A stretch of 62,027 bases of DNA from 2-02-FULL-55-14 sp964581115 (GTDB taxonomy: Bacteria > Bacteroidota > Ignavibacteria > UBA10030), in NCBI GenBank assembly GCA_964581115.1, contig CAZOMY010000017.1, positions 1 to 62,027 of the forward strand, written 5' to 3'. Numbering within the stretch: the stretch's first letter is position 1; each line of letters begins with the position of its first letter. Below, piece by piece: positions 50,193-58,732 of the stretch. Under the pieces are notes generated by a model, which was not told the origin of the DNA, did no database searches, and saw nothing but the letters and a program-made list of their open reading frames with translations. The translations under genes were made by a program, and so were the position numbers.

Positions 50193-51680
50193 TCATCGGA
50201 TCCCGAACAGAACGGCCGACGCATGCGCCCAGTCGACGAGGGGCGCGAAGTACAGACCGAGACCGAGCGTTGGTACGAGGAAGACCAGCAAAAGGACCGT
50301 TTGGGCGCCTGTGAGGATGACGGGAGCCGGCGGTGTCTCGGGTTCCCTGAGGTACATGTTACGGATGATGCGAACATAGTAGTACAGCGAGACGACGCTG
50401 TTCAGCGCCCCGACCACAGCGAGCCAGATCCATTTCGCATCGAGCAGGGCTGAAAAAACATACAGTTTGCCGATGAAGCCGGCGGTCGGCGGAAGGCCCG
50501 TCAGCGAAACGAGGAAGATGACGAGCGACACGCCGACGAGCGGGGCGCGATGACCGAGTCCCTTGTACGATGCGATGTCCTCGCTCCCCGTCGCTCCGGC
50601 GATGAGCATCACGAGATAGAACGCACCGAGATTCATGAACAGATAGACGACGAAGTAAACGAGCACGGCAGCGACGCCGTTCTGGCTGAATACGACCACC
50701 GCCATGAGCATGTAGCCGGCGTGAGCAATGCTCGAGTACGCGAGCAGCCGCTTCAGATTATCCTGCCAGATCGCCACGATGTTTCCGAGCGTCATCGTCA
50801 GGACGGAGAGGATTGCGATGAGCTTGGGCCACTCGAACGTCCGTACGTGGTCCATGACGTCGACGCCCAGGGTAGAGGTGACGGTGCTGACGATGAAACG
50901 GATCATCAACGCAAAGCCGGCGGCCTTTGACGCAACTGACAGGAACGCCGTGACGGTGATCGGTGCCCCCTCATAGACGTCGGGCGTCCAGAAGTGGAAC
51001 GGGACGGCCGAGATCTTGTAGCCCAGACCCGCAAGGATCATGATGCCGGCGATCAGCAGCAACGGCGCGTTGATCGTCGCCTGCCCCTGGAGGGCGAGAC
51101 GAATGCCGATGAGGTCGGTGGCGCCGGTAAGTCCGTAGAGGAGGGAGATGCCGTAGAGCATGATCCCTGTCGACACGGCCCCGAACAGAATGTACTTCAG
51201 CGACGCCTCGCTCGAATCACCCGCCTCCTTGGTGTAGCCCGACAGAACGTACGAGGATAGACCGGTCAACTCGAGCGCAAGGACGATCATCAGCACGTTG
51301 GACGCGCCAGCCATCAGGAACATTCCGAGCGTGGCCGATACGAGCAAGGCGGCGTATTCGCCCATGCGCCGGGCCGAGGCCTTGACCTCTTCCGACCACA
51401 GCGACATCAGAAAGATGAGGATCGCCGTTGCGGCCACAACGACCTTGATGAAGACGGCGAACGGGTCCACCACGATCATCAGGTCGAACGCAGGCCGGTT
51501 CAAACCGGCTTGTTGCAGGGCCGCGGTGCCCGCAATGGCGACACCGATCAACCCGAGCGACCACGGGATCCGAGGTCGGCCCTTGAAGAGAACGTCGGCC
51601 AACAGGACGGCGCAGAAGGTGGCGGCGAGGACCGTCTCGGGCACGAAATACGCTAGATTCTGAAGGACGGATTCAACCAT
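50193..51680 (-). CDS. nuoN: NADH-quinone oxidoreductase subunit N
   Basis: A 495-residue antiporter-like membrane subunit with about 14 transmembrane helices. FHFWTPDVYEGAPITVTAFLSVASKAAGFALMIRF contains the conserved Lys of the proton channel. The usual VLMIVLALELTGLSSYVLSGY segment is present. It starts 24 bp after nuoM and ends the membrane-arm genes. Confidence 0.96.
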   Translation of the reverse strand: MVESVLQNLAYFVPETVLAATFCAVLLADVLFKGRPRIPWSLGLIGVAIAGTAALQQAGLNRPAFDLMIVVDPFAVFIKVVVAATAILIFLMSLWSEEVKASARRMGEYAALLVSATLGMFLMAGASNVLMIVLALELTGLSSYVLSGYTKEAGDSSEASLKYILFGAVSTGIMLYGISLLYGLTGATDLIGIRLALQGQATINAPLLLIAGIMILAGLGYKISAVPFHFWTPDVYEGAPITVTAFLSVASKAAGFALMIRFIVSTVTSTLGVDVMDHVRTFEWPKLIAILSVLTMTLGNIVAIWQDNLKRLLAYSSIAHAGYMLMAVVVFSQNGVAAVLVYFVVYLFMNLGAFYLVMLIAGATGSEDIASYKGLGHRAPLVGVSLVIFLVSLTGLPPTAGFIGKLYVFSALLDAKWIWLAVVGALNSVVSLYYYVRIIRNMYLREPETPPAPVILTGAQTVLLLVFLVPTLGLGLYFAPLVDWAHASAVLFGIR

Positions 51681-51704
51681 GGAAGTCCAGGGCCTCCCGG
51701 GCCG

Positions 51705-53309
51705 TCAGGGCAACATCGCGACCGCCGGCCCGGCAGCGCGAACGATCTCGATCAGTTGGTTCATGGACGCGCTCATCGACGTCAGGAGGAGCGATGGATA
51801 GATGCCGAGGGACAGGACGATGACCGCCAGCGGCACGAGCGCGGCAAGTTCCCGGCCATCGACGTCGGGCATCATGCCCCATTTTTCGTTCTTCTGGCCG
51901 AGGAAGACGCGTTGGAGCGTCCAAAGCATGTAGGCGGCCGTCAGGACGATGCCGAGCGTCGAGACGATCGTGATCACCCGTATCTGCTCGTTTTGGAAAG
52001 CGCCGAGGAACGAGAACGCTTCAGAGATGAAGCCGCTCAGCCCGGGGAGTCCGAGCGCGGCAAAGAAGGCCACCGTCATAATCCCCGTATACTTGGGCAT
52101 CGTCAGCGCCAAGCCGCCGAACGCGTCGAGGTCGCGGGTGTGCGCACGATCGTAGATGACGCCGACGATCAAGAAGAGCATCGCGGTGATCGTGCCGTGA
52201 TTGAACATCTGGAACACGGCTCCCACCATCCCCTGTGTATTCATGGCCGCCATACCGAGCAAGACGATGCCCATATGGCTCACGGAGGAGTATGCGATGA
52301 GCTTCTTGAAGTCCTGCTGGGCCATGGCGCACAGTGCGCCGTAAACGATGTTGATGAACGCCAGGATGGCCAGCGGAACGACCCATTGCTGCGCGATCTC
52401 GGGGAACATCGGATAGCAGATGCGAAGGATCCCGTAGGTCCCCATTTTCAGCAGAACGCCCGCCAGGATGACGCTGATGGCCGTCGGAGCTTCGACGTGC
52501 GCATCGGGCAACCAGGTGTGGAACGGGAAGATCGGCACCTTGATGGCGAAGCCAATGAACAATCCCAAATAGGCCAGCTGTCGGAACGCCGTACCCGCCC
52601 CCGCCAGGAGCGAGCCGGGCTCGAAATTGGCCGGGTTCATCATCGCCAGCATGTTGAAGGTGTGGATCCTGTCGCCCGTCGCCGGGTCGGGGACCGTCAC
52701 GCTGAAATACAGCGCGATCATCGCCAGCAGCATCAGCACGCTGCCGAGAAGCGTGTAGAGGAAGAACTTGATGGCGGCGTATTCGCGACGCGGTCCGCCC
52801 CAGATGCCGATGAGAAAATACATCGGCAGGAGCATGACCTCCCAGAACACGTAGAACAGGAAGAAGTCCAGAGCGACGAACACTCCCATCATCCCCGTGT
52901 CGAGCAGGAGCAGCATGGCCATGTAGCCTTTCAAGGCCTTGTCGATCTTCCACGAGGCGATGACGGCGATGAAGCTGATGAGCGCCGTCAGAAGGACCAT
53001 CGGAAACGACAGACCGTCGATTCCCAGGAAGTACTCGATCTGGATGCGACCCACCCATGAGGTGCTCGGAATGTCGATCCAGACCGCTCGCTCGACGAAC
53101 TGCATAGTCTCGGCCTGATTGATGCCGGCGAGGTCGGGTCGAAAGCCGAAGTAGATCATGAAGGCCAGGATAAGCTGCAATCCTGTCGCGGCCAGCGCGG
53201 TCCACTTCATCGCATCCTCCGACCGTTTGGGGAGGACAAGTATGAGCAACATCCCCGCAATGGGGATGAACGTCAGCCAGGTCAGTACGCCGATGCCAAG
53301 GAATGCCAT
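51705..53309 (-). CDS. nuoM: NADH-quinone oxidoreductase subunit M
   Basis: A 534-residue antiporter-like membrane subunit. FPFHTWLPDAHVEAPTAISVILAGVLLKMGTYGI is the signature half-channel region. VFWEVMLLPMYFLIGIWGG contains the conserved Glu. The ATG at 53309 has GAGGAG 9 nt upstream; a TTG three codons earlier is less likely. Confidence 0.96.
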   Translation of the reverse strand: MAFLGIGVLTWLTFIPIAGMLLILVLPKRSEDAMKWTALAATGLQLILAFMIYFGFRPDLAGINQAETMQFVERAVWIDIPSTSWVGRIQIEYFLGIDGLSFPMVLLTALISFIAVIASWKIDKALKGYMAMLLLLDTGMMGVFVALDFFLFYVFWEVMLLPMYFLIGIWGGPRREYAAIKFFLYTLLGSVLMLLAMIALYFSVTVPDPATGDRIHTFNMLAMMNPANFEPGSLLAGAGTAFRQLAYLGLFIGFAIKVPIFPFHTWLPDAHVEAPTAISVILAGVLLKMGTYGILRICYPMFPEIAQQWVVPLAILAFINIVYGALCAMAQQDFKKLIAYSSVSHMGIVLLGMAAMNTQGMVGAVFQMFNHGTITAMLFLIVGVIYDRAHTRDLDAFGGLALTMPKYTGIMTVAFFAALGLPGLSGFISEAFSFLGAFQNEQIRVITIVSTLGIVLTAAYMLWTLQRVFLGQKNEKWGMMPDVDGRELAALVPLAVIVLSLGIYPSLLLTSMSASMNQLIEIVRAAGPAVAMLP

Positions 53310-53364
53310 GTGTTCCAACTCCTCATCTTGCGTGTCGGACGCCGTATGGGCGACCGCCTATGCA

Positions 53365-53417
53365 CCTGCCGCGACAGGCCACGTCCGGTGGTGTTGCGCC
53401 GCACGTGGCAGGCAGGC
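53365..53417 (-). repeat. dispersed imperfect palindrome, copy 2
   Basis: The inverse of the element at 28319-28374. On the minus strand 53400-53417 reads GCCTGCCTGCCACGTGCG, one base different from copy 1, and 53365-53384 reads ACGTGGCCTGTCGCGGCAGG, close to its second half. It sits in the nuoM-nuoL gap next to a 10-bp repeat, as copy 1 sits next to a 9-bp repeat. Confidence 0.65.
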
Positions 53418-53419
53418 GT

Positions 53420-53497
53420 GAATCGACGCGAATCCGCGCGTCACGTGTGTTCCTCTTCTCATTCATCGCGTCAATTCGCGACCATACGCGGTTGACG
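53420..53497. repeat. 10-bp repeat pair in the nuoL-nuoM gap
   Basis: The left arm is GAATCGACGC and GAATCCGCGC (53420-53439). The right arm is TCGCGTCAAT, TCGCGACCAT and ACGCGGTTGA (53466-53495). Both are in a 10-bp register and are roughly inverted relative to each other, with CGCG as the shared core. Confidence 0.6.
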
Positions 53498-53532
53498 CTT
53501 CACGGATGACGATGATCGCCTGGTCCAGCCGC

Positions 53533-55797
53533 CTACTTGAACCACAGGAAGAACACCATCACGCCGAGCAGGACGAACGCCAGATATGTCTGCACTTTGC
53601 CGGTTTGAATGCGCCGGGCGATGATACCGGTGAAGCCGGCGAACGTCGCGACGAGATTCACCAGACCGTCGACGATGGTGTTGTCGAACCCGCCGATGCC
53701 CACGTAGAACAGGAAGAAGCTCAGTCCGGCCCCGGCCAGACCGAGGAGTCCATACCAGAGCAGCTGACTGAACGTCGGTTCCGCGGGCGCTAGGGTCGTC
53801 GCCAGCACCCATCCCGCATACAGCGACACGATGCCCGTCACGACCATGTACGCCACTGCTCCGAACGCGCCTTCTTCCCACGAATCGCGCGTCCCTTTCG
53901 TCACGCCCATCGTCCAGCGCGCCGTGCCGTTCACGATGCCGTCGATCACGGTCTCGTCAAACCAACGATACGCGCGCGTCACGGCCAGCGTCCCGCGGAT
54001 CACCGTCGCATCGTAGAGTTCGTCGAAGTACCATTTGTTCGACAGGAAGGCATGGACCGGACGCATCCTCTCGACGACTGCATCAGCGCTGATCCTTCGC
54101 CAATAGAACACGACAAAGGCCAGTGCGATGCCCGTGCCGGCCATGATGAGCGACAGGAGCATCGCCGTGCCGTGCACATGATGGATCGTTTCGCTCCACA
54201 CGTCATTCGTCGCCGCTGCCACCGTCGCCGGCACGACCGATTCGGGACGCGGCATCGCCTCCGTGAACCAACCTTCGGCCGAGAACGGATTGAACGAACC
54301 GGTGAACACGAAGAAGAACGAAAGAACGGCAAAAACGATCAGCGGGATCGTCATGACCTTCGGGGACTCATGAATGACCGCCAGACGATGCTCGTCGGCC
54401 GGCTTGCCAAGGAAGGTCAGGATCACGAGTCGGAACATGTAGAAGGCCGTGAGGCCGGCCACGAAGAACGCCACGATCGGGATGATGGCATGGCCGGTCA
54501 GATCGCCGAACGCCAATGTGCCCGCCAGGATCTCGTCTTTGCTCAGGAATCCCGACGTGAGCGGAATGCCTGAGATGGCCAGCGTATAGATGAGGAAGGT
54601 CCAGAACGTCACAGGCATCTTCGTCCGAAGCCCGCCCATGTTCCGGATATCCTGCGGGTCGGTGTGATGGTCATGCGCGTGGTGAAGCGCATGATGCATC
54701 GCATGGATGACCGAACCCGACCCGAGGAACAGTCCGGCTTTGAACATAGCATGCGTCGACAGATGGAAGAACCCCGCCGTATAGGCGCCGACCCCCAGAC
54801 CCATGACCATGTAGCCGAGCTGGCTGACGGTCGAGTAGGCCAGCACTTTCTTGATGTCATTCTGCGCGATCGCAATGGTGGCGGCGATGAAAGCCGTCGC
54901 TGCGCCGATATAGGCAATGACCATGAGCGCATCGGCCGTCATCATGGCGAAGGTGCGGGTCACGAGATAGACGCCGGCGGCGACCATCGTGGCGGCATGG
55001 ATCAAGGCGCTGACCGGGGTCGGACCCTCCATGGCATCGGGAAGCCAGACGTGCAGCGGGAACTGAGCGCTCTTTCCGATCGCTCCGCAGAATACGAGGA
55101 TTCCGGCCGCCGTGAGCCACGCCTCGGTCCCGAGCGGGATCTGACCGGACCGGATGGCGTTGAAGATCGGCTCGAACGTGAACGTGTGGTACGTGGCATA
55201 CAGGATCAGGATGCCGAGAAACATCCCCACGTCGCCCACGCGGTTGACGATGAATGCCTTCTTGGCGGCATCGGACGCCGATTTCTTTTCGAACCAATGA
55301 CCGATCAGCAGATACGACGAAAGGCCCACCAACTCCCACGAAACGTACATCATGAAGAAGTTGTTCGTCAAGACGATCCCGAGCATCGAGAAGGTGAAGA
55401 CGCCCAGGTACGCAAAATAGCGGCCGTAGCGCACGTCGCCGTGCATGTAGCCGACCGAGAAGAGATGGACGAGCGACGACACGATCATGACGACGACCAT
55501 CATGATCGCGCTCAGATTGTCGACGATGATACCGAGTTGGATCGTCAGCGGCCCGATGCCCGGGACATTGCCGAAATCGACCCACGGCAGATTCGCCTGG
55601 ATGACCCGGTCATGGAATACGGTCAGCTTCGTGATCGCGATCGTGAGCGACGTCGCAAGCGCCGCAAAGGCGATCGTCGTGCCGAGCCAGTCCCCTTGTC
55701 GCGGAAGGCGCTTGTTGAAGAAGATGAGGATGACGAAACTGGCCAGAGGCAGCAACAGCGTCGCCAGGGCCAGGGAAAGTACGGTATCTGGGTTCAT
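53533..55797 (-). CDS. nuoL: NADH-quinone oxidoreductase subunit L
   Basis: A 754-residue antiporter-like subunit with the long lateral helix at the C-terminus. HVWLPDAMEGPTPVSALIHAATMVAAGVYLV is diagnostic. ALIHAATM and FLSKDEILAG place it with NuoL rather than NuoM. Longer than E. coli NuoL (613), it has an extended C-terminal region of helices and loops (about 590-754). The ATG at 55797 is the family-fitting start; the Shine-Dalgarno is weak. Confidence 0.96.
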   Translation of the reverse strand: MNPDTVLSLALATLLLPLASFVILIFFNKRLPRQGDWLGTTIAFAALATSLTIAITKLTVFHDRVIQANLPWVDFGNVPGIGPLTIQLGIIVDNLSAIMMVVVMIVSSLVHLFSVGYMHGDVRYGRYFAYLGVFTFSMLGIVLTNNFFMMYVSWELVGLSSYLLIGHWFEKKSASDAAKKAFIVNRVGDVGMFLGILILYATYHTFTFEPIFNAIRSGQIPLGTEAWLTAAGILVFCGAIGKSAQFPLHVWLPDAMEGPTPVSALIHAATMVAAGVYLVTRTFAMMTADALMVIAYIGAATAFIAATIAIAQNDIKKVLAYSTVSQLGYMVMGLGVGAYTAGFFHLSTHAMFKAGLFLGSGSVIHAMHHALHHAHDHHTDPQDIRNMGGLRTKMPVTFWTFLIYTLAISGIPLTSGFLSKDEILAGTLAFGDLTGHAIIPIVAFFVAGLTAFYMFRLVILTFLGKPADEHRLAVIHESPKVMTIPLIVFAVLSFFFVFTGSFNPFSAEGWFTEAMPRPESVVPATVAAATNDVWSETIHHVHGTAMLLSLIMAGTGIALAFVVFYWRRISADAVVERMRPVHAFLSNKWYFDELYDATVIRGTLAVTRAYRWFDETVIDGIVNGTARWTMGVTKGTRDSWEEGAFGAVAYMVVTGIVSLYAGWVLATTLAPAEPTFSQLLWYGLLGLAGAGLSFFLFYVGIGGFDNTIVDGLVNLVATFAGFTGIIARRIQTGKVQTYLAFVLLGVMVFFLWFK

Positions 55798-55844
55798 CAG
55801 AGTCGTCGAAATACTCAAATGTCAAACCTTGGTCGAACTGCCTA

Positions 55845-55879
55845 CGACAATCCGATATCGGCAATCCGCAATTCGAAAT
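55845..55879. repeat. heptad repeat in the nuoK-nuoL gap
   Basis: CGACAAT, CCGATAT, CGGCAAT, CCGCAAT and TCGAAAT are five consecutive 7-bp units, consensus CSGNAAT. The unit differs from all other loci in the window. The rest of the 86-bp gap contains only a short TCAAATG/TCAAACC pair. Confidence 0.75.
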
Positions 55880-55883
55880 GGCC

Positions 55884-56216
55884 TCAGTCCTTCAGGCGAT
55901 TGATCTCGTCCACATTGACCGTGTGGAAGTTCTGATAGATGTTCAGCACGATCGCCAGCGCGATGGCGGCTTCGGCCGCCGCGAGGACGATGACAAAGAG
56001 CGTGATGACCTGACCGTCGAACGTCCCCGATGCGTAGCGGCCGAAGGCCACGAAATTCAGTCCGGCGGCATTGAGCACGAGTTCGATGCCCATGAGGACC
56101 ATGATGGCATTCCGGCGCGTCAGGATCGCATAGGTGCCGAGCATGAACAGCAGGGCGCTGACGAGGAGCACGTGCGTCAGGCCGGGGATCTGAAGCCACA
56201 CCAGAAGATCATTCAT
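55884..56216 (-). CDS. nuoK: NADH-quinone oxidoreductase subunit K
   Basis: A 110-residue three-helix subunit. IMVLMGIELVLNAAGLNFVAF carries the conserved membrane Glu, and FVIVLAAAEAAIALAIVLNIYQ the second one. The ATG at 56216 fits the family length; a start nine codons earlier would run into the gap repeat. Confidence 0.95.
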   Translation of the reverse strand: MNDLLVWLQIPGLTHVLLVSALLFMLGTYAILTRRNAIMVLMGIELVLNAAGLNFVAFGRYASGTFDGQVITLFVIVLAAAEAAIALAIVLNIYQNFHTVNVDEINRLKD

Positions 56217-56244
56217 CGAACAACCCTTCCGAACGAAGAGCAAA

Positions 56245-56351
56245 TCACGCAGAGTCGCAAAGGACGCAGAGAGTGCAGAGTCATCTTACATTACCTCTGG
56301 TGAATCCCTGTCTTTCTCTGCGGGCTCTGCGATCTCGGCGTCTCTGCGCGT
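56245..56351. repeat. 9-bp repeat inverted pair in the nuoJ-nuoK gap
   Basis: The left arm (about 56245-56282) has units around CGCAGAG, CGCAAAG, CGCAGAG and TGCAGAG at 8-9 bp spacing. The right arm (about 56313-56351) has CTCTGCGGG, CTCTGCGAT, CTCGGCGT and CTCTGCGCG. The arms are imperfect inverted copies around about 30 bp, similar in unit to the other nuo loci but richer in GCAGAG. Confidence 0.7.
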
Positions 56352-56361
56352 AATTTTCTTT

Positions 56362-56865
56362 CTATGACTTCCGCTCGCGTCGCGCGATGAGCGCCGCGCC
56401 GACCAGTGCCACCAACAACAGCACCGAGGCCACCTCGAACGGCAGCAAGTAGGTCGTCAAGAACATCTCACCGATGACCGGGGCTGTGGCCTCGAGCGCC
56501 TTTTCCTGTTGGTGCACCGGCCAGGCCGTCGTCCAGATCGCTCCCGCCAGAATGCCGCCGATCGTGGCTGTGATGATCACGGCGGGAAGCGTCTGGATCG
56601 AACTCTCGCGGATGTCGACCGAGATCTGCCGGTTTGTGAGCATCACCCCGAAGAGAATGAGAACCAGGATGCCGCCGACATAGAGCAGCAACTGGACGAT
56701 GCCGACAAAATCGGCCATCATCAGGATGTAGAAGGCGGCGACGCTCAGCAGGGTGATCATCAGCGCAAACGCGGCGCGGACGATGTTGCGCGAGAAGACG
56801 ACAATGATCGCCGAGACCAGCGCGAGCACCGCGAACAGATAGAACGAAATGGTGTACAGGTCCAT
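56362..56865 (-). CDS. nuoJ: NADH-quinone oxidoreductase subunit J
   Basis: A 167-residue five-helix subunit. It opens with ISFYLFAVLALVSAIIVVFSRNIVRAAFALM and has DFVGIVQLLLYVGGILVLILFGVML, in which the conserved glycines of the pi-bulge helix TM3 are seen. It starts 2 bp after the nuoI stop, the only pair in the operon without a repeat-bearing gap besides nuoM-nuoN. Confidence 0.95.
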   Translation of the reverse strand: MDLYTISFYLFAVLALVSAIIVVFSRNIVRAAFALMITLLSVAAFYILMMADFVGIVQLLLYVGGILVLILFGVMLTNRQISVDIRESSIQTLPAVIITATIGGILAGAIWTTAWPVHQQEKALEATAPVIGEMFLTTYLLPFEVASVLLLVALVGAALIARRERKS

Positions 56866-56867
56866 GG

Positions 56868-57509
56868 TCAGGCCTCCGGTCTCTTCGGAGGTTCGGGGGC
56901 AGGCGGGTTCGCCGGAGGCGGAGCCGACGACGTCTCCGAAGTCCCTGCCGGACGTGCCGGCGAGGCCTTGGCGGCGGCTGCCGCTGCAGCCGCTTTTTTC
57001 GCCGCTGCTTCCTCATCCGCCTTCTTCGCCTTTGCCCTCGCTTCATCGATCTGCGCCTGCGTCATGTTGGCGTAGTGATAGATGAGGTCCTTTCGGTCGT
57101 ACTCCGAGAACTCGTACACATCGGTCATGACGATGCACTCGGTCGGACACGGATAGACGCACAGGCCGCAGTAGCAGCACTTGGCGATGTCGATGTCGAA
57201 CGTGGGGACGTAAAGGCGCTTCTTATTCCCCGTCGAGGTGACCCCGAGGTCCACATCGGGCGTCGATTTGATCGTCTCGATCGTGATGCAGTCGACCGGG
57301 CAGGCCATGGAGCATTGGTCGCAGCCGATGCAATCGTCGATGTTGACGTAGAGACGGTTGCGCGCCCGTTCGGGAAGTTTCAGCTTGACGTCCGGGTACT
57401 GGATCGTGACCGAGCGCGTAAAGAGGTGCGCCAGGGTCAGCTTCATTCCCACGGCCACGGTAGCGAGGGCGCGGAAGATGTCCGCGAAATAGATGCGAAG
57501 AGCGCTCAT
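56868..57509 (-). CDS. nuoI: NADH-quinone oxidoreductase subunit I, with extended tail
   Basis: A 213-residue ferredoxin-like subunit with two [4Fe-4S] sites: CIGCDQCSMACP and CCYCGLCVYPCP. The core ends near residue 155. The last ~58 residues are a low-complexity helical stretch rich in Ala, Lys and Glu, followed by a Pro-rich end, absent from E. coli NuoI. The tail could contact other peripheral-arm proteins or a substitute electron-input module; this is inference. No Shine-Dalgarno is visible. Confidence 0.95.
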   Translation of the reverse strand: MSALRIYFADIFRALATVAVGMKLTLAHLFTRSVTIQYPDVKLKLPERARNRLYVNIDDCIGCDQCSMACPVDCITIETIKSTPDVDLGVTSTGNKKRLYVPTFDIDIAKCCYCGLCVYPCPTECIVMTDVYEFSEYDRKDLIYHYANMTQAQIDEARAKAKKADEEAAAKKAAAAAAAAKASPARPAGTSETSSAPPPANPPAPEPPKRPEA

Positions 57510-57528
57510 GAGCAGACGGAATTCGGAG

Positions 57529-57556
57529 AACAGAGATCAGAGACCAGAGGTCAACA
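57529..57556. repeat. heptad repeat in the nuoH-nuoI gap
   Basis: AACAGAG, ATCAGAG and ACCAGAG are consecutive 7-bp units (57529-57549), followed by GTCAACAG. The unit NNCAGAG is the same as in the left arm at 24412-24444, 33 kb away. No facing arm is present within the 59-bp gap. Confidence 0.7.
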
Positions 57557-57568
57557 GCTCCTTGGATG

Positions 57569-58615
57569 CTACCAGACCAGGATCAAGCCGACGGCAAAGA
57601 TGCAGACAAACATGAACGGCACCATCACCTTCCACGAGACGTGCATCAGCTGGTCGACTCGCAGGCGCGGAAGGGTCCAGCGCATCCAGACCTGGACGAA
57701 CACGAAGAACATCCCCTTGGCGATAAGCCAGAACGCGCCCCAGTACGGGCCGCTCATGAAGGAGCCGAACGGACTCTGCCATCCGCCGAGGAACAGGCAG
57801 ACGGTGATGGCCGAGACCAGGAACATGTTCGCGTATTCGGCAAGGTAGAACATGGCGAACTTCATGCCGCTGTACTCGGTGTTGAACCCCTGCACCAGCT
57901 CCGATTCCGCCTCGGGCAGGTCGAATGGGGTCCGGTTCGCTTCGGCAATGCCCGCCGTGAGCAGGACGAAGAACGCCGTTACGGTGAAGGGCGTCAACAG
58001 CAGCTTGTCGACGAGCGGTCCCGGCCCGCCGAAGATGACCCAGTTGACGATGCCGCCTTCCTGGAACTGCGCCACCTCGTTGAGACTGAGCGACCCGGCG
58101 ATCATGACCGCCACGAGGATTGCGAGCGCAGAGGGGATCTCGTATGACACGATCTGCGCCGCCGAACGAAGCGAACCGACGAGCGCCCACTTGTTGTTCG
58201 AGGCCCAGCCCGACATGAGCAATCCTGCCACGACGATCGACGAGACGGCGACGATGTAAAGGATGCCCAGATTCAGGTCGGCACCGATGAACTCGGAACT
58301 GAATGGGATGGCCGCAAACCCGACGAAGGTGCCGACAAACACGAAGAACGGGGCGGCGGTAAAGAGCAGACGGTCGGCGGTTGACGGGATGATGTCCTCT
58401 TTCTGCAACAGCTTGAGGATGTCCGCGAACGGTTGCAGAACGCCGTGCCATCCGGTGCGCATGTAAGCGACGCGGTCCTGGATGTGCGCGGCGACCTTCA
58501 TTTCCATGTAGAGGGTCACGAGGGCGTAGACGAGGATGAACACCAGCGGCACTACGGCCATCAGGACATAGGCCACGAGAGGTTCACCGACCAAACCGAT
58601 CAGGAATTCTTGCAT
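57569..58615 (-). CDS. nuoH: NADH-quinone oxidoreductase subunit H
   Basis: A 348-residue membrane subunit that forms the quinone-site entrance. AHIQDRVAYMRTGWHGVLQPFADILKLLQKEDIIP and ANRTPFDLPEAESELVQGFNTEYSGMKFAMFYLAEYANMF contain the conserved quinone-linked residues. The ATG at 58615 fits the family; the 5' extension to 58654 would run through the gap repeat. Confidence 0.96.
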   Translation of the reverse strand: MQEFLIGLVGEPLVAYVLMAVVPLVFILVYALVTLYMEMKVAAHIQDRVAYMRTGWHGVLQPFADILKLLQKEDIIPSTADRLLFTAAPFFVFVGTFVGFAAIPFSSEFIGADLNLGILYIVAVSSIVVAGLLMSGWASNNKWALVGSLRSAAQIVSYEIPSALAILVAVMIAGSLSLNEVAQFQEGGIVNWVIFGGPGPLVDKLLLTPFTVTAFFVLLTAGIAEANRTPFDLPEAESELVQGFNTEYSGMKFAMFYLAEYANMFLVSAITVCLFLGGWQSPFGSFMSGPYWGAFWLIAKGMFFVFVQVWMRWTLPRLRVDQLMHVSWKVMVPFMFVCIFAVGLILVW

Positions 58616-58638
58616 GTCCGTCTTATGAAAAAGATTTG

Positions 58639-58712
58639 GCCACAAAGAACGCAAAGATCACAGAGAAAAGATCGTGTCTAGGGTCCTTTGTGCTCTTTGC
58701 GTTCTTTGCGGT
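58639..58712. repeat. 9-bp repeat hairpin in the nuoD-nuoH gap
   Basis: The left arm is GCCACAAAG, AACGCAAAG and ATCACAGAG (58639-58665). The right arm is CTTTGTGCT, CTTTGCGTT and CTTTGCGGT (58686-58712). The arms are complementary at 23 of 27 positions with a 20-nt loop. This is the clearest hairpin of the group and has no T-tract typical of a terminator. Confidence 0.88.
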
Positions 58713-58732
58713 TACACTTCAAATTGTGCCGC

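Noticed and set aside
58639..58712. Rho-independent terminator inside the nuo operon
   Set aside because: The hairpin is long but neither strand has a T-tract after it, and essential downstream cistrons of the same complex follow.
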